A model generated the notes under the pieces. It was not told the DNA's origin and made no database searches. It saw only the letters and a list, made by a program, of their open reading frames with translations. A stretch of 64,000 nt of DNA from positions 21,571 to 85,570 of the forward strand of contig JAFRMD010000082.1 in NCBI GenBank assembly GCA_017430835.1, given 5' to 3'. The position numbers were made by a program, and so were the translations under genes. Of this stretch, positions 29,501-36,345 are shown one piece after another (positions within the stretch are counted from its first letter, which is position 1; the number at the start of each line of letters is the position of its first letter). Origin of the DNA: Methanosphaera sp. GTDB lineage: Archaea; Methanobacteriota; Methanobacteria; Methanobacteriales; Methanobacteriaceae.

Positions 29501-30970
29501 ATTACCTGTATTAAGTATGGCGCCACCCTTATATGATGCCTTATTGGATGTGAAATTGGAGTTTATAATGTTGATGATGCTGTCTTGATGCGTATTTGCG
29601 AAAGCTCCACCATGAGCTTTAGCATAATTTTCATTGAATGTCGAAAGTCGAATAATGAACTTGTTATTTTCATAGTTGTTAAATATTGCTCCCCCATTCT
29701 TTTCAGCAATATTATTGCTAAATTTGGAATTTCTGATATTGGTTGTAATACTATAATTTGTTGCTATGTATGAAGCTCCATTACGTGCACTGTTTGAAAT
29801 AAAAGTGGAATTGATTATAGTTACTTCGGATATACTTCCACTAGCACTTATAGCACCACCATATGAAACTGCGCTGTTATTGGCGAAATATGACTTCTTT
29901 ATTGTGAAATTATTTCTATTTTTTAAGTAAATGGCTCCACCATCATTTGCACTGTTTGATGTGAATGTTAGGTTATTAAATGATGCTCTGCCGGTTCCAA
30001 TCATTATTGCTCCACCAAGTCCGGTGTATGTGTTGAATATTGCTTTGTTGGAGTTAAATTTTGTTGAAACTAATGTTAAATTGCTGGAACCTGAGTTGTA
30101 AATAGCTCCACCATAATAAGCATAATTGCTTGAAAATGATGAATTTTCTACAATATTGGATGTATTTCCTCCAAAGTATAATGCGCCACCAGATGAAGGT
30201 AGTCTATTATGTGTTTTGGTTGTTAATTGATTATTGTTAAACACTGAATTTTTTATACTTGTGGTTGATGAGTCACCCGTGTTAACGATTGCACCACCAT
30301 ATTGACTGGCATTGTTCATATTGAATTCTGTGTTTTTAACAGTAATTTTTACATTTGGTGCAATGTTACTAATTGCCCCTCCATAATTTGCATGATTACT
30401 AGTAAATGTACAGTTGTCTACAATTAGTTGGGAGTTTTCAAATGTTTTAATTGCTCCTCCATAATTTGCTGAACAACCAGTAATTTTTAGATTTTTTAAG
30501 GTTAAAGTTGTTGAGTTTACTTGAAATAACTGATTGTTATCAGAATTAACTGTTACTTCTTTTTTGTTTTCTCCAGTAATAGTTAAAGTATTTGATATGC
30601 TTGAACTTTTGTTAAGACTATAAGAACCGTTATATAAGTAAATGTTATTGTACGAACTTTGATTTTTGGTTGTTGATATTGCTTTTTCCATACTTTGAAA
30701 TGGCTTATCTTTTGATCCATCATTTGAATCATTACCAGACAAGGAGTTAACATACAAAGTACTACTAGTTGTTGAGCTTTTTTTAGTTGTTTGGGTAGTA
30801 GTTGTTGTCTTTTTATTAGTGTTTGCTCCTACTTTCTTCACGTTAGTATCACTTGCTTTAGTATCACTTGCTTTAGTATCATTTGCTTTTGATGCTGAAA
30901 CCGAGCCTACAAGAATAAGTAGGGATATGCAAAATATTAAAAAGGCCAATATCTTTTTATTCTTTAATAT
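26507..30970 (-). CDS. Large adhesin-like parallel beta-helix protein, apparent ATA start
   Basis: This is a secreted or surface protein of about 1,487 aa, rich in Asn, Ser, Thr and Lys. After a signal peptide (KNKKILAFLIF...VGSVSASKA) comes a KASDT-repeat linker, then dozens of beta-helix turns of the pattern NSxFxxNxAxxxGGAIYN (polymorphic-membrane-protein-like). Two complete modules occur in tandem. Each starts LYVNS/LYINS-x-GND and ends NWWG...CPV with an Ig-like tail. No C-terminal anchor is visible. The longest frame begins at TTG (31054) with no ribosome-binding site, and places 28 charged residues before the signal. A perfect GGAGG (30978-30982) is followed after 7 bases by ATA (30968-30970), giving M-LKNKKILAFL, so I start there. 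Confidence 0.8.
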   Translation of the reverse strand: MLKNKKILAFLIFCISLLILVGSVSASKANDTKASDTKASDTNVKKVGANTNKKTTTTTQTTKKSSTTSSTLYVNSLSGNDSNDGSKDKPFQSMEKAISTTKNQSSYNNIYLYNGSYSLNKSSSISNTLTITGENKKEVTVNSDNNQLFQVNSTTLTLKNLKITGCSANYGGAIKTFENSQLIVDNCTFTSNHANYGGAISNIAPNVKITVKNTEFNMNNASQYGGAIVNTGDSSTTSIKNSVFNNNQLTTKTHNRLPSSGGALYFGGNTSNIVENSSFSSNYAYYGGAIYNSGSSNLTLVSTKFNSNKAIFNTYTGLGGAIMIGTGRASFNNLTFTSNSANDGGAIYLKNRNNFTIKKSYFANNSAVSYGGAISASGSISEVTIINSTFISNSARNGASYIATNYSITTNIRNSKFSNNIAEKNGGAIFNNYENNKFIIRLSTFNENYAKAHGGAFANTHQDSIINIINSNFTSNKASYKGGAILNTGNRSKIHITGSIFDSNYICELKNGNEYGAGGAIYLGGQSINLIQSDTFTKNKGYNGGAIYCASASRTTLKTLEFTSNEAKNRDEYGFGGGVMVGAGNINFTKLTFRSNTADRGGAISINSALTYKITNSKFVNNVAKSYGGAINYYGTLTVKNSEFTGNHASSRGGALFNLGTHDIINIQNSKFTKNVAFHGGVIATSANYSEHEISNSVFTSNKANNGGVINTMAPYVEWNLKNSKFITNNANNGGVIFTFESSNNFIIKNNLFNKNKASESGGVIYSESTKNIFKTDSSNFTGNNAKNHGGAIFLKNSNIIIGLNNRYLSNKVTHSKGVGGAIYTHDSNSKIFASQEEYRSNVAYKGSAIYNKALNSRVSSSVFVNKKVQIYSTSSMNAKFNWWGKNKGFKSTSKVNTDCPIVLTSNFKQENKKKKAYKLIIEASINKYNKSGKLHSLSKNVYPVKLSINNNTYITDSQKTFKTKIKNLTKFTVKIDKQSLKYKVSLKKGNNTTSPKSAKGTLYINSKTGNDKNTGTSSNAIKTLNKALTLLNNNSYSRIYLFDGKYVLKKSATINKDVTIEGMNVNNVIVTTKTNNNLIINKTKVTFKNLTFKNMKATKGGAIRSNRLSTLTIKNCIFKKNSASNGGAIYINNNAKAIISNSTFNSNTAQSNGGAIYAKGNNNILIIKNSKFTKNSAKNGACIATKSQTSEIDLSNNVFKNNMATNGAVIYSGAEHITYIIEENNFSSNTASTNGGVIYSTGKYNYYKINDNLLNKNKASKGGVIYSNGSGTKLRFDNTTVSGNTASKNGAVAIIEKNNIILTSNNRYTSNKVTSKTGVGGVFYIKDSSSRLASQQDEYRSNIASKGSAIYNNGLYSKINSSVIVNKGIQVYSSVNMFAKTNWWGSNSGFSSRSKAQTGCPVIFACSFSPENKTHTGYNLAIHLSVYRFNNSGVLTIIDKYIYPVTIYINDESYTTNYELMIPIKTNTSKYTVKLDNQVYKYKVRS
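30843..30887 (-). repeat. Three 15-bp tandem repeats (KASDT linker)
   Basis: Three adjacent 15-base units (TTAGTATCACTTGCT read on the plus strand, with one mismatch in the third) encode repeated KASDT/KANDT just after the signal peptide of the large adhesin. As the unit is a multiple of three, slippage would change linker length without breaking the frame. Confidence 0.85.
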
Positions 30971-31347
30971 TCTAAAACCTCCTTTTTTTTTAAAATATTT
31001 GCAATTTTGCTTATCCTTACTATTTATGTTTATTTTTAAATTTAAATCTTTCAATGACTTTTTTGGATATTGATTGTGGAGGATGAAAAAATGGATTAAC
31101 TAATATAAAAGGTATATTTTATTGTTATGGGGTTAAAAAAATGGTTGGAATGTTGTTACATTTAATAGAAAGAGATAATGTTCAAAATCATTTCTTTAAC
31201 AAATTATAATAGAAAAATAATGCTTTTCTTATTCCCTATTATTTTTTTCATAAATCATTATTTTCTCATCTTATCAATATTTAAATATTAATTAAGAAAT
31301 AACGATAATAGTAATATTATAGTGTTATTTTTTGGAGTAATAAAATT
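30971..31347. other. Divergent intergenic region between adhesin gene and uvrC
   Basis: This stretch of 377 bases separates the adhesin (minus) and uvrC (plus) and should hold both promoters. The part 30971-31054 is open in the adhesin frame, but without a supported start. An AT-rich run near 31280-31325 probably includes the uvrC promoter. No RNA gene is seen. Confidence 0.4.
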
Positions 31348-33162
31348 ATGTCAATGAAATTGTATGGTCCTGAAGAACTTCCACAAAAACCTGGTGTATA
31401 TATTATGCATGATGAAAATGAAGAGATTATATACATTGGCAAAGCAAAAAAACTAAAAAATCGAGTTCAAAGTTATTTTAGGGATGAAAACAAGCTTGAC
31501 AATCCAAAAACACAAGTTTTAATGAAACATTTTTCGTTCTTGGAGTATATTTTAACAAATACTGAAAAAGAAGCTTTGATACTTGAAGCGAATTTAATTA
31601 AAAAGTATAAGCCAAGATATAATGTTGACCTTAAGGATGGAAAACAGTACCCCTATATAAAAATTACTAACGAGGAGTTTCCAAGAATACATGTAACAAG
31701 AAGACTAAAAAATGATGGAGCATCATATTATGGTCCATATACGGATGTTACGCATGCAAGAGCATTTATAGATTTTTTAAACAAAAACTTTAAAATTAGA
31801 ACATGCAAACATATGGATGGACCATGTTTAAACTATCAAATTAAACAATGCAATGCACCATGTGTAAATAACATTTCACGAAAAGAATATAATAACAATA
31901 TTCGACGTATTAAATTACTCCTACAAGGAAAATATAAGACAATCATAAAACAACTGGAAAGTGAAATGAAATATTACTCACAAAACATGGAATTTGAAAA
32001 AGCAGCATTAAAACGAGACCAAATAGAAACAATAAAGATTACACTAGAAAAACAAAATATTCAACCAACACAGGACGTAGACCAAGATGTAATTGGAATA
32101 GACCATAATGACACAGAAGCAGCAGTGGTAATATTATCAGTCAGAAATGGAAAAACAAACAAGAAAGATGATTTGGTTCTAAAACAAATTGAAAACTTCA
32201 CAGACAAGGAAATACTGACTGAGTTTATAAAACAGTACTATTCAACAGCACCCGCACCTGATGAGATAATTCTTGAAAAATCAATAGAAGATGAAGAAAT
32301 AATAACAGAATGGTTAGAAGAAAAACAGGGACATAAAATTAAGATAAAAGTAGCAGAAGACGGTCATTATTCAACGCTAATAAAAATTGCAAAGAAAAAT
32401 GCCCATATTAGTCTCACAGAAAATACTAAAGAAGAAGAAAACCCATTATTAACGTTAGAACAATATTTAAATCTGCCAAGACTGCCGTTCCATATTGAAG
32501 CATTTGATATATCAAACATATCCGGGATACATGCAGTAGCATCAATGGTAGTCTTTGAAAATGCAAAGCCTGCAAAGAAAATGTACCGAAAATTTAAGAT
32601 GAAAACACCAGGACCAAACGACTTTGCAATGATGAAAGAAGTAATAACAAGAAGATACTCAAGATTATCACCAGATAATGATAAAGAACATAAGCCAGGT
32701 GATACAATGTTTATAAAACCAGATCTAGTGCTTATAGATGGTGGAAAGGGACAATTAGGAATGGCAGTAGAAGTATTCAAAGAATTAGGTATTAACGATG
32801 TGCCACTTGTCGGTCTTGCAAAGAAATTTGAAGAATTATATGTGCCTGGACGAAGCGAACCCATTATTTTACCACGAAAATCAACAGCATTACATTTATT
32901 ACAATACGTTAGAGATGAATCGCACCGTTTTGCAATAACATTCCATAGGCAACTAAGAAGCAAAGCATTCACCAAATCAATACTTGATGAAATACCTGGA
33001 GTAGGTAAAAAAAGGAAACAAGCATTACTGGCTCATTTTGATAGTCTTGATGCAATATATGATGCAAGTTATGAAGAAATCTCAGAAGTTGAAGGTATTA
33101 ACAAAAAATTAGCGCAAACAATATATGATACATTACAAGACGATAAAAACAATAAAAAATAA
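31348..33162 (+). CDS. uvrC: Excinuclease ABC subunit C
   Basis: This 604-aa dual-incision nuclease has an N-terminal GIY-YIG domain (PQKPGVYIMHDENEEIIYIGKAKKLKNRVQSYF, residues 8-40), a UVR motif (MEFEKAALKRDQIETI, about 215-230) and the RNase H-like 5' incision domain (EAFDISNISGIHAVASMVVF and LVLIDGGKGQLG). It ends in a tandem helix-hairpin-helix (DEIPGVGKKRKQALL and VEGINKKLAQTIY). GGAG lies 10 bases before the ATG. It is separated from uvrB by the adhesin gene and is on the opposite strand, so it is independently expressed. Confidence 0.98.
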   Translation: MSMKLYGPEELPQKPGVYIMHDENEEIIYIGKAKKLKNRVQSYFRDENKLDNPKTQVLMKHFSFLEYILTNTEKEALILEANLIKKYKPRYNVDLKDGKQYPYIKITNEEFPRIHVTRRLKNDGASYYGPYTDVTHARAFIDFLNKNFKIRTCKHMDGPCLNYQIKQCNAPCVNNISRKEYNNNIRRIKLLLQGKYKTIIKQLESEMKYYSQNMEFEKAALKRDQIETIKITLEKQNIQPTQDVDQDVIGIDHNDTEAAVVILSVRNGKTNKKDDLVLKQIENFTDKEILTEFIKQYYSTAPAPDEIILEKSIEDEEIITEWLEEKQGHKIKIKVAEDGHYSTLIKIAKKNAHISLTENTKEEENPLLTLEQYLNLPRLPFHIEAFDISNISGIHAVASMVVFENAKPAKKMYRKFKMKTPGPNDFAMMKEVITRRYSRLSPDNDKEHKPGDTMFIKPDLVLIDGGKGQLGMAVEVFKELGINDVPLVGLAKKFEELYVPGRSEPIILPRKSTALHLLQYVRDESHRFAITFHRQLRSKAFTKSILDEIPGVGKKRKQALLAHFDSLDAIYDASYEEISEVEGINKKLAQTIYDTLQDDKNNKK

Positions 33163-33172
33163 TGATGGGAGA

Positions 33173-33754
33173 TTAAAGGGTTGCGGAGTCTAAGTCAAGT
33201 TTATGTGGAATGATTTCATATTCTTCAAGTTCATATCCAATATCTTCATAGTCCTCAAGTTCAAACTCTTCAAGTTTGCCATCAGCCATCAAATTACCTA
33301 TATCTAAAATTTTGTTAACCTTAAAGTTTCCTGTTGCTAGACAACGATGTGTGTTTTCGATTACAAAATCATTAATGTTTTTGGACATATGAGTAATCAT
33401 CAGCAACGCTTTTGTTTCAGGTATTGTTAGTTCCGGATCATAATTTGGTGAACCCAGCCTATCTAAAAACATTTTTGAAAAACCTGCAATGTCATTATAG
33501 TAAACTGGTGCTGTGAATATGAAATAATCGGATTGTCTAATCTTATCTAAAATCAGATTATAATCATCATCTAATACGCAACCTCCACCTTTTTCACAGG
33601 CTCGACATGCCGTACAATGTTGAATATTAAAGTCATCAAGGAAAAGAACTTCATTCGTTCCTCCATTATCTTCAATACCAATAGTTAGTCTGTCTACTAT
33701 TTGTTTGGTGTAACCTCTATGTCTTGGGGAGGTTATTAATGTAACTACTTTCAT
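33173..33754 (-). CDS. Iron-sulfur flavoprotein / NADPH-dependent FMN reductase family
   Basis: This 193-aa flavodoxin-fold protein has the FMN phosphate loop ITSPRHRGYTKQIVD near the N-terminus and the cysteine cluster CTACRACEKGGGC (residues about 48-60), spaced as in methanogen iron-sulfur flavoproteins that bind a 4Fe-4S cluster. FTAPVYYNDIAGFSKMFLDRL is the typical isoalloxazine-side loop. Such proteins pass electrons from ferredoxin, often in oxidative-stress defence. The acidic C-terminal tail (EEFELEDYEDIGYELEEYE) is extra. It is the last gene of a probable four-gene minus-strand unit with the QueG-like ferredoxin and two paralogues of an unknown family. Confidence 0.85.
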   Translation of the reverse strand: MKVVTLITSPRHRGYTKQIVDRLTIGIEDNGGTNEVLFLDDFNIQHCTACRACEKGGGCVLDDDYNLILDKIRQSDYFIFTAPVYYNDIAGFSKMFLDRLGSPNYDPELTIPETKALLMITHMSKNINDFVIENTHRCLATGNFKVNKILDIGNLMADGKLEEFELEDYEDIGYELEEYEIIPHKLDLDSATL

Positions 33755-33782
33755 TGATAAACAACTCCTTGTAATTATTCTT

Positions 33783-34475
33783 TTAGGCTTTTTCTACCTT
33801 GTCATTACCATAAGGACATATGAACAAACACATTCCACAGGCAACGGGATGTCCCTCTTTTTTTCTATTTGTTAAAAATTCACCACACTTTTGAGGATTA
33901 TAAGATTCTTTGGGATTAGGTAAATCTACAATAGCGTTTCCGGGACAGGCTTTAACGCAGATTACACAGTCACCACATAATGAATCCATAGGTTTTTTAG
34001 CATAATCACCTAAGGGAGCATCAGTTAAAACAGTAGCCCAAGTAAGTCTAGGACCAAATTCTTTGGTAGTAAACAAGTTGTTCTTTCCTAACCATCCGAT
34101 ACCCGCCAAGTTTGCACTAGCCTTATTGCTGAAAGGTTTTTTAAGACTTAATTTGGGATTTGTGCCTGAAACATCTAATTCAATTGCATGATAACCTTCT
34201 TTTTCTATGTAATTCACAACCTTCTGTGCAATACCTGAAACACGCGTATGTGAATTAAAATATTCGTCAAGATAAGCCTTAGCTAAATCATCATCAGTAT
34301 ATGTTTGAGGAATAGTTTCAATAATCTCTTCTAACATTTTATGGCCAATAGCTATGGCGTAGGGGTATTTGCAAATATCTTCACCATATGTTTCAATAAG
34401 TTTTTCCTGATTCAGGGAAAAGTCAGCTACGCCACAAATATCACTTAATTCTTCAATATATTTCATTATTGACAT
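33783..34475 (-). CDS. QueG-like 4Fe-4S double-cluster protein
   Basis: This 230-aa protein has two 4Fe-4S motifs near the C-terminus, CGDCVICVKACP and CGMCLFICPYG. Before them stands the epoxyqueuosine-reductase-like segment NLAGIGWLGKNNLFTTKEFGPRLTWATVLTD. True QueG is about 350-380 aa and binds cobalamin. This shorter version lacks the C-terminal HEAT repeats, and archaea generally do not make queuosine. It is better viewed as a ferredoxin-type oxidoreductase of unknown substrate. GGAAG lies before the ATG. It is between an iron-sulfur flavoprotein and a 191-aa unknown family, suggesting a redox unit. Confidence 0.78.
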   Translation of the reverse strand: MSIMKYIEELSDICGVADFSLNQEKLIETYGEDICKYPYAIAIGHKMLEEIIETIPQTYTDDDLAKAYLDEYFNSHTRVSGIAQKVVNYIEKEGYHAIELDVSGTNPKLSLKKPFSNKASANLAGIGWLGKNNLFTTKEFGPRLTWATVLTDAPLGDYAKKPMDSLCGDCVICVKACPGNAIVDLPNPKESYNPQKCGEFLTNRKKEGHPVACGMCLFICPYGNDKVEKA

Positions 34476-34487
34476 AAGAAACTTCCT

Positions 34488-35063
34488 TCATTCAGTAAAT
34501 CCAACAATTAAAGTACCTATTGGTTCATCATGAGCTAAATCAAAGTAGTCTTTAATGTAATGGTCTGTTCCTGTTGATGGTATTGCAACCTTTATGCTGG
34601 AAAGCATACTTTCTAAGTCAATGTCTGTAAAGAATTTGCTTGTAGTACTGCTCATTACAAAGAACTGTTTTTCTCCGGGTGTTGCAATATTGTTGTATGT
34701 AACAAAATTATCTGATAAAAAAGTAACACTTGGATCATCCCTTAATTCTTCAAGTTCTTCTTCATCATAAATTGTTTCACCAATAATTTTACCACTTTCT
34801 GTTCTTAAAGTAAATGAAGTATCCTGGGTAGCGTATGAATTTTCGATTCTGTCATTTTTGATAGTATTATCGATGATTAAAACTATTGCTTCATCCTCTT
34901 TGAATGCTTCTTCCATACCTTTGTTAATAAATGGAACTAATTCGTTGAGTCTTTTCATTTCAAATTCAAGAACTGCCTTTTTCATATCATCATCCATCAT
35001 TTCTGCAATCATTATTGATTCGTCTTGACGGATAATTTCAAGTATTTTCTCTTTTGTGCTCAT
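34488..35063 (-). CDS. Unknown protein, ~190-aa paralogous family (copy 1)
   Basis: This 191-aa soluble acidic protein is of unknown function. It has two paralogues in this window (copies 2 and 3). All share an N-terminal helix with DD(x)KKAVLEFEMKRLNELVPFIN, a central strand pair with LRTESGKIIGETIYDEEELEELRDDP, F(V)TYNNIATPGEKQFFV, and the C-terminal signature DHYIKDYF...IGTLIVGFTE. No metal or catalytic motif stands out, so a binding or regulatory protein is as likely as an enzyme. GGTGA precedes the ATG. It is 13 bases upstream of the QueG-like gene and 33 bases downstream of copy 2. Confidence 0.7.
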   Translation of the reverse strand: MSTKEKILEIIRQDESIMIAEMMDDDMKKAVLEFEMKRLNELVPFINKGMEEAFKEDEAIVLIIDNTIKNDRIENSYATQDTSFTLRTESGKIIGETIYDEEELEELRDDPSVTFLSDNFVTYNNIATPGEKQFFVMSSTTSKFFTDIDLESMLSSIKVAIPSTGTDHYIKDYFDLAHDEPIGTLIVGFTE

Positions 35064-35095
35064 GATTTTTCACCATTAGCTTTGATTAGTTCAAT

Positions 35096-35698
35096 TTAAT
35101 CTTTTTTAACATTAAAACCCACTAGAATGGATGCAAGTTTAGCATCATCTTCAAAATCGAAATATTCTTTAATATATAAGTCTGCAAGCGGATCAGGACT
35201 GCTTGAAACTACATCACATGTATCTTCGAGTTCTTCAACTTCAATAAATTGTACTGGTGGTAAAATGAAGGCTTGTCTAGGTTTCTCTTTGTTCATGTAG
35301 TTAACGTTTAAGTTGGTTTCTAATATTTTTGGATTTTGTGTAAGTACGAAGTCTGGTGTAATGAAAGTGGCATTTTCGTTGGATTCATGTTTTTCTTTTT
35401 GTTCATTGTTTACAATTTCTTCACCGATAACGTTTCCGAAATTATCAACTAATTGAACAGTTGGAGTTGGTGGTGGTCTGAAAGTTGCAGTCTTAATTAT
35501 TGCCACAGTATATTCTCTGTTTAAACATTCATGTACTCCTACATTAATTACAGGAATAAGTTCTCCAGTTTTTTCCATTTCAATTTCTAAGATATGTTTA
35601 CGTACATCATCATTTAATACTCCAACACTTTGAACTCCTCGAAGTGGATTAAGAGTATCTAAAACTTCTTGAAGTACTTCATCCGGTTTTTTCGTAAT
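35096..35698 (-). CDS. Unknown protein, ~190-aa paralogous family (copy 2), apparent ATT start
   Basis: This is a paralogue of the proteins at 34488-35063 and 39374-39937, about 200 aa. The first in-frame ATG (35578) lies inside the conserved N-terminal helix. The upstream frame encodes VLNDDVRKHILEIEMEKT, which aligns with LNDEQKKEILKIEMKRL and MDDDMKKAVLEFEMKRL of the other copies. There is no ATG, GTG or TTG upstream. A perfect GGAGG (35706-35710) is followed by seven bases and ATT (35696-35698), giving a length matching the paralogues. I therefore start it there. The C-terminus (LYIKEYFDF...LASILVGFN) keeps the family signature but the middle has diverged. The function is unknown. Confidence 0.75.
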   Translation of the reverse strand: MTKKPDEVLQEVLDTLNPLRGVQSVGVLNDDVRKHILEIEMEKTGELIPVINVGVHECLNREYTVAIIKTATFRPPPTPTVQLVDNFGNVIGEEIVNNEQKEKHESNENATFITPDFVLTQNPKILETNLNVNYMNKEKPRQAFILPPVQFIEVEELEDTCDVVSSSPDPLADLYIKEYFDFEDDAKLASILVGFNVKKD

Positions 35699-35825
35699 AT
35701 TTATTCCTCCACAAAAATAATTTCTTTATATAAGAATATTACATTTTTTTAATATATAGAATTATTTATATTAAATTTTATAATTACAAAAAAATTGTTA
35801 AAATAAATGGAATAAAGCTAATTAA

Positions 35826-36179
35826 AATCAAATATTCTCACAAATTGCTTTCAAACAATTCAAAGAAAAACTAGAAACACAAACACAAAAACACGACATA
35901 ACACTAATAATACAAGAAGAATCCTACACAAGCAAAAGCAGTTTCCTAGACAACGACATATTACCAACATATGATGAAAATCAAAAAGGAAAAAAATATG
36001 AATTCAAAGGCAAACGAATATACTGTGGATTATATAAAACACAAAATGGTAAACTATTAAATGCGGATGTAAATGTAGCAGCTAATATTATTCGTAAAAG
36101 TAAGCAGAAATTCAACTTTGAACGACTGTATAAGTGGGCCCAGACTGCTCCAAGTAAAATCAAACCACATAAAATATAA
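35826..36179 (+). pseudogene. TnpB (IS200/IS605-type) C-terminal remnant
   Basis: Only about 117 codons remain, opening just after a stop with no start codon. They include EESYTSKSSFLDND, then KGKRIYCGLYKTQNGKLLNADVNVAANIIRK, the C-terminal signature of TnpB/OrfB proteins, with the third RuvC Asp in NADVN. Intact TnpB is about 370-400 aa, so the N-terminal two thirds, including the other catalytic residues, are missing. No tnpA is nearby. A 10-bp inverted repeat overlaps its end. It marks an old insertion between two copies of the ~190-aa gene family. Confidence 0.85.
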
Positions 36180-36192
36180 TATTATTATATTT
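36172..36192 (+). terminator. 10-bp inverted repeat at the end of the TnpB remnant
   Basis: Arm AAATATAATA (36172-36181) and its exact complement TATTATATTT (36183-36192) are separated by one base. It spans the stop codon of the TnpB remnant. It may be the element's right-end structure or simply an AT-rich palindrome. Confidence 0.4.
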
Positions 36193-36284
36193 AGATGATA
36201 TGATAATTATTATTGTTTGTTTTGAACAAAGGTAAAAATGAGTAATACTTTTTTGTATTAAAAAATCATTTTTGCCAAGTCTCA

Positions 36285-36292
36285 TTTATATA
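36285..36292 (+). promoter_or_regulatory. TATA-box candidate for the second adhesin gene
   Basis: TTTATATA stands about 55 bases before the ATG at 36346, leaving room for a start of transcription near 36316 and a short leader with the GGTG ribosome-binding site. It is a consensus-like archaeal TATA element, but AT richness makes chance matches common. Confidence 0.4.
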
Positions 36293-36345
36293 TTTGTTTA
36301 AACAGAACTACTATAATATAAAGTTTAGTAAAAATTGGTGTAATA

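Noticed and set aside
29585..29773. Cys-rich 62-aa plus-strand frame in the adhesin region
   Set aside because: Antisense of repeated Asn/Gly codons in the adhesin; no independent start signals.
26507..30970. Recurring short DNA words (such as ATTGCTCCTCCA) in the adhesin genes, suggestive of a repeat array
   Set aside because: Spacing varies and the words encode the GGAIY step of the beta-helix; no CRISPR-like equal repeats or spacers, and no cas genes nearby.
33783..34475. Assignment as queuosine enzyme QueG
   Set aside because: The protein is about 130 aa too short, lacks the C-terminal HEAT repeats, and archaea mostly use archaeosine; kept as QueG-like only.
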